NCBI RefSeq assembly: GCF_017220215.1
Contig: NZ_CP071132.1
Span: forward strand, 310,001-374,000
Direction of reading: 5' to 3'
Length of the DNA stretch: 64,000 bases
Source: Caballeronia sp. M1242
GTDB lineage: Bacteria; Pseudomonadota; Gammaproteobacteria; Burkholderiales; Burkholderiaceae
The position numbers and the translations under genes were made by a program. Under the pieces are notes generated by a model. It was not told the DNA's origin and did not search any database. It saw nothing but the letters and a program-made list of their open reading frames with translations. Below are positions 17,193-26,066 of this stretch, piece after piece (position 1 is the stretch's first letter; each line of letters starts with the position of its first letter).

Positions 17193-18293
17193 ATGTCTCT
17201 CGAGCGTGTCCCGGTGTCAGACACAAGTCCGCTGCTCACCATCGTGGTTGCAGCCTATAACGTCGAGGGGTACATCGAAGAAGCGCTCGAGTCGCTACTG
17301 AGCCAGCCACACATCGACGCGATGCGCATCATCGTCGTCGACGACGGGTCTCATGACGAGACCAACTCCGCAGTCCAACTCATGATCGAGCGCGACGGCG
17401 GCGCGCATATCCAGCTCATCCGGCAGCAGAACGCCGGCGTGAGCGCCGCACGCAACCTCGGCCTTGCCGCGGTGACGACACCGTACGTCGGCTTCCTGGA
17501 CGGCGACGATATTTACCTCAAGGGATTCACCGAGGCCATCATTCCGCGCCTCGCGGAAGGTAAATACGACATGGTCGAGTACAACGTGAGCATCATCGAC
17601 GACGAGGGGCGTCAGCTGGACGAACTCGTTCTGGTGAGCGAAACGGAGGGCGGCGATCATCCGGTGGATCGCAGCGCGCGACTGCATTTTGCCGATACGT
17701 TCCACACGTTCGTCTGGGCGCGCGTCTATCGCACCGAACTGTTCGAGACGGTACGGTTTCCCGTTGGACGCCATTACGAAGACATGGCGATCATGCCGTC
17801 TCTCTATCTTCGCGCGAAACGCTTCTATCGCATTGCAGAGCCGCTGATCGGTTATCGCAGACGGTTCGGCAGCATCACGCAGAAAGCCACGCTGCACGAT
17901 ATGCGCGATCTGCAGGTGAACGGCGTCGAGGCGCTCGCGCGCTGCGACGGTGGCGAGATGGACGATTACTGGCTCGCCGTATTCGACAAGGTCTTCCAGC
18001 GCGCGTGCCACGTCTGCGCGCGCGTCGATCGGGCATCGTTTCGCGAGGCTTCGGAAATACTGTCCGACATGGCGGCCGACCACCGCAGCACGCGCGCAAG
18101 GCTTGCCGAGCGCAATGGACGTCCAGTCGTCGAACTCAAGCCCTTCGATCTCAATGTGCGCGCCGACCGGTCCATTCACTTTCTCAAGTCGCTCGTGAAG
18201 AAAGTGCTGAGGCGCAGCCTCGATCGGCGTCAGCGGGAGCGGCGCCCCGTCAGAAGAGAGCGGCTGCGGATGACCGAACGTTCAGGCGCCTGA
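17193..18293 (+). CDS. Family 2 glycosyltransferase
   Basis: A 366-residue GT-A fold glycosyltransferase. Seen are LTIVVAAYNVEGYIEEALES (15-34), IIVVDDGS (46-53) for the nucleotide, NAGVSAARNLGL (80-91) and the metal-binding DGDD (103-106), followed by a helical C-terminal half with a very basic end. No membrane segment, so cytoplasmic. It would add a sugar from a nucleotide-sugar donor to a cell-surface polymer. No other polysaccharide genes are next to it, so the acceptor cannot be guessed. Confidence 0.88.
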   Translation: MSLERVPVSDTSPLLTIVVAAYNVEGYIEEALESLLSQPHIDAMRIIVVDDGSHDETNSAVQLMIERDGGAHIQLIRQQNAGVSAARNLGLAAVTTPYVGFLDGDDIYLKGFTEAIIPRLAEGKYDMVEYNVSIIDDEGRQLDELVLVSETEGGDHPVDRSARLHFADTFHTFVWARVYRTELFETVRFPVGRHYEDMAIMPSLYLRAKRFYRIAEPLIGYRRRFGSITQKATLHDMRDLQVNGVEALARCDGGEMDDYWLAVFDKVFQRACHVCARVDRASFREASEILSDMAADHRSTRARLAERNGRPVVELKPFDLNVRADRSIHFLKSLVKKVLRRSLDRRQRERRPVRRERLRMTERSGA

Positions 18294-18348
18294 AAGTCGC
18301 GTGAGGCCGCGCGGGCGAGCGTTGCGCGTTTCGCAGTAAACTGCACGC

Positions 18349-18612
18349 ATGGAAAAGTGCCCCTATTGCGAAAGAATCCGCGACGAATGGGACTGTCACG
18401 GACAAACATGCCGCACCGCTATCGCCCGCGCGCTGCGCAGGCAGCGCATGGGCTTGCCCATGGTTCCCAAAGTCATACGTAACGAGATTCCTGCCGGCGC
18501 ATCGACGGGCGAGGTTATCGCCCAGTTGTCGCGGCAGCGTCTGCGCGCGCGCCGCGCCAACGAGGAGCGCCGCGAGCGCAAGGCCGCCGACGATCTGGAT
18601 GTCTGTACGTGA
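18349..18612 (+). CDS. Small basic protein with possible zinc-binding cysteines
   Basis: An 87-residue protein. The N-terminus has CPYCERI, then CHGQTC: two cysteine pairs 13 residues apart that could bind one zinc ion. The rest is a basic helical tail (SRQRLRARRANEERRERKA). No obvious ribosome site precedes the ATG. It lies 55 bp after the glycosyltransferase gene. Family not recognised; nucleic-acid binding is a guess from the charge. Confidence 0.65.
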   Translation: MEKCPYCERIRDEWDCHGQTCRTAIARALRRQRMGLPMVPKVIRNEIPAGASTGEVIAQLSRQRLRARRANEERRERKAADDLDVCT

Positions 18613-18627
18613 ACGCGCTCGCTCGAT

Positions 18628-18972
18628 TCAGCAGGCGTCGAGTACCGCGCGAAAACCGTCGGCGGTGAAAGGCTTCAGGAAGTAGCCGTCGAAGTGCTCG
18701 TGCAGTTCGTTTCTATGCCGGTCGTCGCCGGTGACCGCCACGACGCACGCAAGCTGGCTCGGGCCCGCAGCCCGCAAGCGCCGGCACAGGTCGCGCCCAT
18801 CGACGTCCGGCAGGCCGATATCGATAAAGATGGTGTCGTAGCGGTTCTCTGCTGCCAGCAGCATCGCCTGATGACCGTCGTAGGCCACGTGCGCGACGTG
18901 TCCGAGAGACACGGCAAGGTCTCTGAATGCATCGCAAAGACGGGCGTCATCTTCTACAAACAGGACGTACAT
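18628..18972 (-). CDS. Single-domain response regulator
   Basis: A 114-residue receiver domain with no output domain. Acidic pair VEDDA (6-10), phospho-acceptor Asp51 in FIDIGLPD, the Thr switch in VAVTGDD and the Lys in FLKPF are all present, so it should be phosphorylated. It probably relays to a partner. It lies 111 bp downstream of the EAL gene on the same strand; the two may be one unit. Confidence 0.87.
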   Translation of the reverse strand: MYVLFVEDDARLCDAFRDLAVSLGHVAHVAYDGHQAMLLAAENRYDTIFIDIGLPDVDGRDLCRRLRAAGPSQLACVVAVTGDDRHRNELHEHFDGYFLKPFTADGFRAVLDAC

Positions 18973-19083
18973 GTTCGGTCATCCGGAAGGCGTGGGTTCG
19001 CGTCGCGCTTGACGCCGAGGCGTCACGCCAGAACGCACGCAAGAACCGAGCCATTTTTCTCGCGGTGTAATCCGGCGCTGGAA

Positions 19084-19878
19084 TCACGCCGCGAAAGCGG
19101 CTGCGCTCAAGGCAGGAATGGCATTGAACGCAGGCTTCGCGAAGAAATAGCCCTGCATCAGGCGCACGTCGTTGGCCATGAAGAAGTCGCGTTCGCCCTT
19201 CGTTTCGATGCCTTCCGCGATCACGCGAATGCCGAGGTCGCGGCATATGGCGAGCACACCTCGCACGATGCGCTGCTGCACAGAATCGGTGTCAATGCCG
19301 CGCACCAGTTCCATGTCGAGCTTGATCAAGTCCGGCTGAAAGTCGACGAGCAAGGTCAGGCCCGAGTAGCCGGCGCCGAAATCGTCGATAGCCGTCTGGA
19401 AGCCGAATCGCTTGTAGGCGCGGAAGATATCGACCAGATGCGGCCGGCTGATGATGTTCTCGCCTTCGACCGTCTCGAAGATAATGCGCTCGATCGGAAA
19501 GCCGTGCTTCTCCGCGGCGTCGAAGGTGCTTCGAATACACGCTTCGGCCCGATAGACCGCGTTCGGCATGAAGTTGATGGAGAGAAGGCTGTCGAGCCCG
19601 ATTTGCACGGCCTGCGCGATGGCGGTCGTGCGGCAGCGTTGATCGAAGTCGTAGCGGTTGCTGTCGCTGACTTGCGAGAGCACCGTGCCCGCCGGTTCGC
19701 CATTCGGGCCGCGCACCAGCGCTTCGTGCGCGTATGTCTCCGCTGCGGCCACGTCGACGATCGGTTGAAACGCGAACGCAAACTCGAGCGCTGGATCCGC
19801 GTCGGTTTTGCAACCGGCGCAGCCTGGCGAGGCCGCGTGAACGGCAATGTGGCTCGGCTTGCTCCGCTCGATCTTCAT
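19084..19878 (-). CDS. EAL-domain cyclic-di-GMP phosphodiesterase
   Basis: A 264-residue, stand-alone EAL domain. Catalytic residues are kept: EALVRG (52-57), the Asn in INFMPNAVY, Glu in IIFETVEGE, DDFGAGYSG (165-173), LIKLD (184-188), EGIET and QGYFFAKP. It should open c-di-GMP to pGpG in the cytoplasm and favour motility over biofilm. A CAGC pair lies in the 30-residue N-terminal extension. A gggag box precedes the ATG. No GGDEF or membrane part. Partner may be the receiver protein downstream. Confidence 0.88.
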   Translation of the reverse strand: MKIERSKPSHIAVHAASPGCAGCKTDADPALEFAFAFQPIVDVAAAETYAHEALVRGPNGEPAGTVLSQVSDSNRYDFDQRCRTTAIAQAVQIGLDSLLSINFMPNAVYRAEACIRSTFDAAEKHGFPIERIIFETVEGENIISRPHLVDIFRAYKRFGFQTAIDDFGAGYSGLTLLVDFQPDLIKLDMELVRGIDTDSVQQRIVRGVLAICRDLGIRVIAEGIETKGERDFFMANDVRLMQGYFFAKPAFNAIPALSAAAFAA

Positions 19879-19944
19879 CTGATGGATGTCTCCCGCAAGT
19901 TTTTCCGCTTTGAACTCGTTAGGACATCATAGTGGCAGGTTGCG

Positions 19945-20514
19945 CTAGTCCTTCAGCGCATCGTCCGGCGAAAGGCTCAGGTGACACTGCATGCCGTGAA
20001 GCCGCGCAGCGTCGACATAGCCGCGCGCGACCATCAGCTTCAACGCGTCGCGCGTCGCTTGCGGGCCGCACAGCAGCGCCGCCTTAGCATCGGCATCGAG
20101 TTCCAATCTCGCAAGGCGCGCGTCGGCACGCGCGCGCCATGCCTTTCGTGACGCGATCACAGCAAGCGCGAAGCACGCACCGGGAATGGACACTTGCCAG
20201 AGCTCGGCTTCCGGCAACGACGCAAACAGAGCGCACGACACCGCAAAGAGCAAGCTCACGAACAACACGATCGCCGCGAAGTTCGCAAGCAACGCTGCGC
20301 GCTGCGTCGCATGCGCGACTTCGTGCGCGAGCACGAGGCGAAGCGCAGGCTCGAGCAAATCGAGCGTGCGCGTATCGATCTCGATGCGATTGAACAAGGC
20401 GTCATAGCACGGACCGCACGTCGTCTCCACGAACCGGACGCCAGGCGTCGCGATGCCCAGCGCCTGCGCATAATGCGCGACGAGCCGCGATGCCAGTTGG
20501 GCCGTCTTGTCCAT
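19945..20514 (-). CDS. M48-type membrane metalloprotease, small
   Basis: A 189-residue protein with the zinc motif HEVAHA (64-69) and a later ELDAD (about 136-140), the expected third ligand of M48 peptidases. Two hydrophobic segments follow the zinc helix (about 75-97 and 107-123), so it is likely an inner-membrane protein. It also has CGPC (33-36), an unusual thioredoxin-like pair just before the predicted first strand. Shorter than HtpX (about 285 residues). It ends 67 bp from the EAL gene and starts 9 bp after the SDR gene stops, so it may be cotranscribed with the SDR. Confidence 0.7.
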   Translation of the reverse strand: MDKTAQLASRLVAHYAQALGIATPGVRFVETTCGPCYDALFNRIEIDTRTLDLLEPALRLVLAHEVAHATQRAALLANFAAIVLFVSLLFAVSCALFASLPEAELWQVSIPGACFALAVIASRKAWRARADARLARLELDADAKAALLCGPQATRDALKLMVARGYVDAARLHGMQCHLSLSPDDALKD

Positions 20515-20523
20515 GTCGCAACG

Positions 20524-21378
20524 TCATTCCACGGGATTGTCGCTCCAGGCGCTGCGCGCTTGCCACGCGTCGAGGTCACGCGCGAGCCGCGCGAGCTTGC
20601 CGCGCACCAGTTCCATGCCGGCGTTGCCGAGCACGAGATGCGCGGGTGGCTCAGGAGATTGCACCGCCTCGATGATGACCTGCACGGCGCGCACCGGGTC
20701 GCCCGGCTGCTTGCCGCTCGTCTGCGCGATGCCCGCGCGGCGGCGGCCCGCAACATCGGCGTAGTCGTCGATCGGCTTGCCGGTCTGACGCAGGGAGCGC
20801 CCCGCCCAGTCCGTGCGGAACGGTCCCGGCTCGACTGCCGTCACCTTGATGCCGAGCCCTTCCGTTTCGCGTGCGAGCGCCTCGCCGAGGCCCTCCAGCG
20901 CGAACTTCGTCGCCGCGTAATAGCCGCTGCCCGGATTGCCGACGAGGCCGCCCACCGACGTGATGTTGACGATATGCCCCGCCCGGCGCTCGCGCATGCG
21001 CGGCAGGACCGCGCGGATCATCGCGGCCGCGCCGAAGAAATTGGCTTCGAACATGGCGCGCACTTCGTCGTCCTCGCCTTCTTCCACTGCCGCGAGATAA
21101 CCGAAGCCTGCGTTGTTCACGAGCACGTCGATATGGCCGAACGCTTCGTGCGCGGCAGCGACGGCGGCGGCAATGTGGTCCGCGCGAGTCACGTCCAGTT
21201 GCACGGGGAACGCGCGGCCCTGCCCGCGTTCGATGATATCCGTGACGCTTCGCGGATCGCGCGCCGCGACCACCGCCCGCCACCCGCGATCGATGACGGC
21301 CGCGGCGAGTTCGCGCCCGAAGCCGGTCGAGCAACCTGTGATGAACCACACCGGTGATTCGCTGCCTGATGCTGACAT
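20524..21378 (-). CDS. Short-chain dehydrogenase/reductase
   Basis: The ATG at 21378 is chosen because a ggag box precedes it; the open frame extends further but lacks support. The 284-residue protein is a classical SDR: FITGCSTGFGREL (cofactor loop), AARDP, LVNNAGFGYL, ITSVGGL (Ser) and GYYAATKFALEG (Tyr, Lys). The C-terminal part matches the group annotated as generic oxidoreductases. Substrate unknown. It is the first gene of a possible pair with the M48-type protease. Confidence 0.88.
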   Translation of the reverse strand: MSASGSESPVWFITGCSTGFGRELAAAVIDRGWRAVVAARDPRSVTDIIERGQGRAFPVQLDVTRADHIAAAVAAAHEAFGHIDVLVNNAGFGYLAAVEEGEDDEVRAMFEANFFGAAAMIRAVLPRMRERRAGHIVNITSVGGLVGNPGSGYYAATKFALEGLGEALARETEGLGIKVTAVEPGPFRTDWAGRSLRQTGKPIDDYADVAGRRRAGIAQTSGKQPGDPVRAVQVIIEAVQSPEPPAHLVLGNAGMELVRGKLARLARDLDAWQARSAWSDNPVE

Positions 21379-21672
21379 TAGGTTCTCCGTGAAAGATGGC
21401 GGTATGTCAGTCATTCTGAGCGCAATGCCGTGAACGTGCTCGCGACGCTGCCGCTGTACGGCGTAATCGGCATATCTAATGCCTCTCGAACTAAAAGCGG
21501 CAAATTGAACCGACACCTGAGATAGGCCAAGTAATTTTGTATTGTGACGTGCGTAAGTCCACATGCTTAGCAGAAACGCGTATTGGACCAAAATCCCGAG
21601 TCATGGTAAAAATGTATTCGCTCGACATCACGGGCGCATCTTCAACGAAATTCGTCTCTTAGGGTTGGAAAA

Positions 21673-21876
21673 ATGGCAACAGGTACCGTCAAGTGGTTCA
21701 ACGATGCAAAGGGTTTTGGTTTCATTACGCCGGATGACGGCGGTGAGGACCTGTTTGCACATTTCTCCGAAATCCAGTCCAAGGGTTTCAAGTCGCTTCA
21801 GGAAAACCAGAAGGTGAGCTTCGAAGTCAAGCAAGGCCCCAAGGGCAAGCAGGCTTCGACGATCCAGCCGCTGTAA
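21673..21876 (+). CDS. Cold-shock protein, CspA family
   Basis: A 67-residue single CSD. RNA-binding motifs KGFGFI (RNP1) and DLFAHFS (RNP2) are present, and the start MATGTVKWFNDAK is typical. It melts RNA structures and acts as an RNA chaperone. The 294-bp upstream spacer (21379-21672) contains no gene and is AT-richer than its surroundings; it probably holds a long structured leader as in other csp genes. An intrinsic terminator follows 29 bp after the stop. Confidence 0.96.
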   Translation: MATGTVKWFNDAKGFGFITPDDGGEDLFAHFSEIQSKGFKSLQENQKVSFEVKQGPKGKQASTIQPL

Positions 21877-21905
21877 GTCAGTAATCAGCAGCTGCCTCGG
21901 CGCAC

Positions 21906-21935
21906 AACGGCCCTTCGGGGCCGTTTGTTTTTTGC
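21906..21935 (+). terminator. Intrinsic terminator of the cold-shock gene
   Basis: An 8-bp stem AACGGCCC / GGGCCGTT with a TTCG tetraloop, followed by TTGTTTTTTG. A textbook rho-independent terminator. Confidence 0.92.
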
Positions 21936-22065
21936 ACTGTGGCTTCTTTTGCAAGCGAGGACGCCGCTTTATCGGCGTCGCGACAAAGCCGATAAGTCAG
22001 TAGAATTCACGCATCACATTCAAAGCTGCATTCGAAAGCAGCGACACTCCTGGACTTCCATTGGC

Positions 22066-22569
22066 GTGAATCCGCGAAGCAGCCAAGAAAAGCGCCGTGT
22101 CTGGCCACGGTACACCGCATACGCGTTGTTCGTCATGCTTTCGTGTGTGTTCGCTAGCGCACACGCGCAATCGTTTGCTTTGAATGCACGCGCAGCGCGT
22201 TTTGTGAGCGCTGTCGTGATGGACGACTTCCATACGGCTCAATCAGGCGGCGGTTATCTGTTCTCCTATGACGCTCACGAGACGGATGCCACGCTCAAGA
22301 TGAAACTCGCGCGCTGGTTTTCCGGCGCCGATCCCGACGCGATCCGTATGGCTCCTGCCGAGAAGCGAACGCTCTTCGGCTTTTATTGGGCGGCGAGCAT
22401 GATGTCCGAGAAGTCGGCGTGTTTCGACTCCATCGCGCAGGCCGCTTGCAGCGAAGAGCTCGGCGCGTGGATGGCGCGCCAAGCGGCCGACGACCCCCGT
22501 TTCGTCCGCGCGTATGAATCGGCGGCGAAGGCGCTTGGCTTGCCGCCTTATGCAAGTCCGCTTCAATGA
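22066..22569 (+). CDS. Small secreted hypothetical protein
   Basis: A GTG at 22066 gives a 167-residue product with a good signal peptide (KRR, then YTAYALFVMLSCVFASAHAQ, cleavage before SFAL). The open frame runs back to 21925, inside the terminator, so the longer form is unlikely; an ATG at 22135 would cut the signal peptide. The mature part has two cysteines (CFDSIAQAAC) that may pair. No family recognised. Likely periplasmic. Confidence 0.6.
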   Translation: MNPRSSQEKRRVWPRYTAYALFVMLSCVFASAHAQSFALNARAARFVSAVVMDDFHTAQSGGGYLFSYDAHETDATLKMKLARWFSGADPDAIRMAPAEKRTLFGFYWAASMMSEKSACFDSIAQAACSEELGAWMARQAADDPRFVRAYESAAKALGLPPYASPLQ

Positions 22570-22699
22570 GCGGCGCGCCCGGCTGATCTGTCTGCGGCGT
22601 TTGATCGGCATGGTCGCGGGCCCACGCGATCTTCGCGGCCACGCTCGCGAGCACGGACAGCGCCCCAATCGTCTCCAATAGCGCGGCAATCATGATGTC

Positions 22700-23467
22700 T
22701 CATCGATGCGAAAGCATCGGTCCATACGTTCGCACGAAGAATGCGATGGTGATGCCTGCGCTCAGAAGCAGCGTCACGGCCCGAATGGCGTGAGGCGGCG
22801 CGCGACGCCCCAACTGCGCGCCGCTGTATCCGCCCGCGATGGCCGCGACGAGCATCGCAACGGTCTCCGGCCAACGCACCGCGTGCGCCAGCGCGAACGT
22901 CACCACCGCCACCGAGTTCGCCGCGCTGACGAGCAACGTGCGCGGCGCGTTCAGGCTCTTGAGATCGCGCGCGTCGAGCAAGCCCCAGACGGCCATCATC
23001 ATGATGCCGACCGCGCCGCCAAAGTAGCCGCCATAGATGCCGAGTGCCAACTGAATCGCGAGAACCGACGGCGCGCCGATGCGCCACCGTCGCCGCAACG
23101 CTTCGCCAAGCGTGCGGCCGAATGCGAGCGCGAGACTCGCGCAGAGCATGAGCCACGGCAACAGGAACGAGAACGTGGATGACGACGTGCGGAGCAGCAA
23201 GGCCGCGCCGATCATCCCGCCGATGACGGTGATGAAAAGCATCGCGCGAAGCGACACCGGGCCGACCGGACTCAAGCCGTCACGGTAGGCCCACGCGCTG
23301 ACCACGCCGCCGGGAAAGAGCGCCACGGTCGACGAAGCGTTCGCCTGAACCGGGGGCAAGCCCGCTGCAATGAGCGCGGGCAGGCTCACGAACGATCCGC
23401 CGCCCGCCAGCGCATTCATCGCGCCCGCGAGGAAACCCGCGCCTGTCACAACGATAAGAGGTTCCAT
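22700..23467 (-). CDS. TauE/SafE family (TSUP) anion exporter
   Basis: A 255-residue membrane protein with about eight hydrophobic segments. GAGFLAGAMNALAGGGSFVSLPAL near the N-terminus and the repeat in the second half (LGIYGGYFGGAVGIMMMAVW) are hallmarks of the sulfite exporter TauE/SafE family, which moves sulfite, sulfoacetate or related anions. Divergent from a LysR gene 81 bp away, which likely controls it. Confidence 0.9.
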   Translation of the reverse strand: MEPLIVVTGAGFLAGAMNALAGGGSFVSLPALIAAGLPPVQANASSTVALFPGGVVSAWAYRDGLSPVGPVSLRAMLFITVIGGMIGAALLLRTSSSTFSFLLPWLMLCASLALAFGRTLGEALRRRWRIGAPSVLAIQLALGIYGGYFGGAVGIMMMAVWGLLDARDLKSLNAPRTLLVSAANSVAVVTFALAHAVRWPETVAMLVAAIAGGYSGAQLGRRAPPHAIRAVTLLLSAGITIAFFVRTYGPMLSHR

Positions 23468-23548
23468 GCGGCAGATCGTAGCGGGCGGCCTGCGCGCTTA
23501 CAATCTGGCAATTCCAATGCGAGGCTTCGGCGCGACCGAAGGCACGGC

Positions 23549-24433
23549 ATGCGCTTCGACCTTACCGACATGCGGCTTTTTCTGACCGTGATCGAGCGCG
23601 GCAGCATCACGGCGGGCGCGCAGGCCATGCATCTCGCGCTGGCATCGGCGAGTGAACGCATCGCGGGCATGGAAGCGGCGCTCGGCGCGCCGCTTCTCGA
23701 ACGCAATCGCCGGGGCGTGCAGGCAACCGCCGCGGGCGAAGCGTTCGTGCGGCATGCACGCATGATTCTGGCTCAGGTCGAACAGATGCGGGGCGAGCTG
23801 CGTCATTACGCAACCGGTCTCAAAGGCCGCATCAAGCTGCTGTCGAATACGGCTGCCCTCGCCGCCTTCCTGCCCATGCAACTCGCGCGCTTTCTCGCGG
23901 CGCATCCCGATCTCTCCATCGATCTCGATGAACGGCCGAGCGTCGACATCGTGCAGGCACTCGCCGAAGGCCGCGCGGACCTGGGCATCGTGGCCGATAT
24001 CACCGACCTCGCCAGCCTGCAGACGCATGTGATCGCGCAGGATCAGCTCGTCGTGGTCGCGCACTGTACGCATCGCGTGGCGCAGCAATCTGCTGCGGCA
24101 TTCGCGGATATCGTGAGCGAAGCGTACGTCGGACTCGCGGATGCCGCGCTGGAAATGCATCTGGCCGAACGCGCGTCGCGGCTCGGCAAGCAGCTGGACT
24201 ACCGCATCCATATGCGCAGCCTCGACAACGTCGGCATGCTGGTCGAAGCGGGCATCGGCATCGCGATTCTGTCGGACGTGTCGGCGCAGGCGCTGCGGCG
24301 GCCCGGTCTCGCGATCGTGCCGCTCTCGGAGCCGTGGGCCGCGCGCCGCCTGCTGCTCTGCGCACGCGCTTTCGATGCGCTGACGCCTCATGCGAGTCTG
24401 CTCGCGCATCAACTGATCGAGGCTGCGGCCTAA
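23549..24433 (+). CDS. LysR family transcriptional regulator
   Basis: A 294-residue LTTR. HTH at about 5-64 (DMRLFLTVIERGSITAGAQA, then ASERIAGMEAALGAPLLERN) and effector domain at about 90-290. Divergent from the TSUP exporter. Its last codons overlap the stop of the PPK2 gene by four bases on the opposite strand, so transcripts converge without a spacer. Effector unknown; by context a sulfur-containing or organic anion. Confidence 0.9.
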   Translation: MRFDLTDMRLFLTVIERGSITAGAQAMHLALASASERIAGMEAALGAPLLERNRRGVQATAAGEAFVRHARMILAQVEQMRGELRHYATGLKGRIKLLSNTAALAAFLPMQLARFLAAHPDLSIDLDERPSVDIVQALAEGRADLGIVADITDLASLQTHVIAQDQLVVVAHCTHRVAQQSAAAFADIVSEAYVGLADAALEMHLAERASRLGKQLDYRIHMRSLDNVGMLVEAGIGIAILSDVSAQALRRPGLAIVPLSEPWAARRLLLCARAFDALTPHASLLAHQLIEAAA

Positions 24434-25548
24434 AACGCCCGCCCGACGATCAGCGGATCGACCGGACCGATGGTCCTGATATCGCGATTCGCATACGGCA
24501 GGCGATGCAGCACATAGCGCATGGCGTTGAGGCGCGCGCGCTTCTTGCAATCGGAGCGCACGACGGTCCACGGCGTATCGGCGGTATCGGTGTGCGCGAA
24601 CATGGCTTCCTTCGCGGCGGTGTAGTCGTCCCACTTGTCGAGCGAAGCGAGGTCCACGGGACTGAGCTTCCATTGCTTGAGCGGATGCACTTCGCGCTCC
24701 TTGAAACGGCGGCGTTGTTCCGCGCGGCTCACGGAGAACCAGAACTTGATGATATGCACGCCGCTTTGCGTGAGGTGCCGCTCGAATGCCGGCACCTGCT
24801 GCATGAAGGCGTCGTACTCCTGATTCGTGCAGAAGCCCATCACGCGCTCGACGCCTGCGCGGTTGTACCACGAACGGTCGAACAGCACGATCTCGCCGGC
24901 AGTGGGAAGGTGTTCGACATAGCGCTGGAAATACCATTGCCCTCGTTCACGTTCCGAAGGCTTCTCCAGCGCCACGACGCGCGCGCCGCGCGGATTCAGA
25001 TGTTCCATGAAGCGTTTGATGGCGCCGCCCTTGCCGGCGGCATCGCGTCCTTCGAAGAGGATCACGACGCGTTGGCCCGTCTCTTTCACCCACGCCTGCA
25101 GCTTCAGCAATTCGACCTGAAGCCGGTACTTCTGCTTCTCGTACGCCTGACGCGACATCAGATGCTTGTACGGATATTCCCCGTGACGCCAGCCGGCCGA
25201 CAGTTCTTCGTCCTGACGCTGCCTGCGCGATGCCGGCGCTCCCACGAGCGACGTGGCCTCGAAGAGATACGCGCGCAACGTGGCCGCTTCGTCCGGAGAC
25301 AGACCGCCTATGATCGTTTTCAGCGTGTCGATGCGCGTCTCCGCGCTTTCGCTGTTCGAGGCGGCATACGCGAGCACGTCCGCCATGCCGCTCGCGATGA
25401 GTTCATTGGCCGCATCCACTGCGTCCTGCGTTTCCTGCTTGAGAATGGCCTCGGACGCTTCGGCAACGCTCACGTCGCCGTCCTGTTCCGACGGTTCACG
25501 TCGAGGCATCTGTTCTGCGGAGGTCCCGCTTGGTCTTGCGTTTTTCAA
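24430..25548 (-). CDS. ppk2: Polyphosphate kinase 2 (PPK2 family)
   Basis: Transfers phosphate between polyphosphate and nucleotides. Walker A GRDAAGKGG (about 167-175) and Walker B DRSWYNRAG (about 224-232) with the following VERVMGFC are intact, as is the lid region KEREVHPLKQWKLSPVD. A TTG at 25548 is preferred because gggagaaaagga precedes it; TTG 25596 and ATG 25509 are alternatives. The N-terminal 100 residues before the kinase domain are acidic and helical. The YdcH gene lies just upstream on the same strand (57 bp), probably one operon. Confidence 0.9.
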   Translation of the reverse strand: MKNARPSGTSAEQMPRREPSEQDGDVSVAEASEAILKQETQDAVDAANELIASGMADVLAYAASNSESAETRIDTLKTIIGGLSPDEAATLRAYLFEATSLVGAPASRRQRQDEELSAGWRHGEYPYKHLMSRQAYEKQKYRLQVELLKLQAWVKETGQRVVILFEGRDAAGKGGAIKRFMEHLNPRGARVVALEKPSERERGQWYFQRYVEHLPTAGEIVLFDRSWYNRAGVERVMGFCTNQEYDAFMQQVPAFERHLTQSGVHIIKFWFSVSRAEQRRRFKEREVHPLKQWKLSPVDLASLDKWDDYTAAKEAMFAHTDTADTPWTVVRSDCKKRARLNAMRYVLHRLPYANRDIRTIGPVDPLIVGRAF

Positions 25549-25605
25549 AGTCCTTTTCTCCCTAATGCCGCAGCGGATGCGGCGGCGCGTGCGCAAGCCG
25601 TCTCG

Positions 25606-25827
25606 TCAAGCCGCTTCGGCGGCCTTACGCAATACGACGTACAGCTTGTCTTTCAGCAGCAGCTTTTCCTTCTTCAACGCTTCGACGGCAAAAGGATCAG
25701 CCGGCGTGACGCCGGTCTCCATATTGCGGATCTCATGATCGAGCGCATTGTGCCGCTCGAAGAGCTTCGAAAAGTGCGCGTCTTCGGTCTTGAGCCGGGA
25801 TATCAGGTCACGGTATTCGGGAAACAT
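25606..25827 (-). CDS. YdcH/DUF465 family small helical protein
   Basis: 73 residues from the ATG at 25827, which follows a ggag box. The pattern MFPEYRDLISRLK, then HNALDHEIRNME and LKKEKLLLKDKLY is the two-helix DUF465 fold. Function is unknown in the family. First gene of a likely operon with PPK2. A 10-bp palindrome lies 44 bp upstream. Confidence 0.88.
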   Translation of the reverse strand: MFPEYRDLISRLKTEDAHFSKLFERHNALDHEIRNMETGVTPADPFAVEALKKEKLLLKDKLYVVLRKAAEAA

Positions 25828-25870
25828 GCTGCGATTCTCCAATGCGGTTCAAACGAGCGTATTGCTTAAC

Positions 25871-25880
25871 ACTACGTAGT
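25871..25880. promoter_or_regulatory. Palindrome ACTACGTAGT upstream of ydcH-ppk2
   Basis: A perfect ten-base palindrome in an AT-rich stretch 44 bp before the ydcH ATG. It may be an operator; no regulator is assigned. Confidence 0.3.
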
Positions 25881-26066
25881 ACATCTTACCGATTGGCGAG
25901 GCTGTTTCGTCCATCGCAGCCTGCTTCCATGCTGCGTGATTTCGCCGCATCGTGAAGCGGCATCGAAACACTGCACGCGAGTCGTAGGCGAAAACCCGTC
26001 TGCCCGCCGACCCGTCCGCCGCGCACAATAGTTGTTCGGGACCACGCGTTCCCGCAGGGAGACATC

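Noticed and set aside
21925..22065. Upstream extension of the secreted protein at 22066
   Set aside because: It would begin inside the cold-shock terminator and bury the signal peptide about 65 residues from the N-terminus.
22295..22693. A minus-strand frame that starts like a small membrane protein (MIAALLETIGALSVLASVAA)
   Set aside because: The start looks plausible, but most of the frame lies antisense to the secreted protein at 22066 and turns Arg/Ser-rich. No ribosome site. A short gene ending early cannot be fully excluded.
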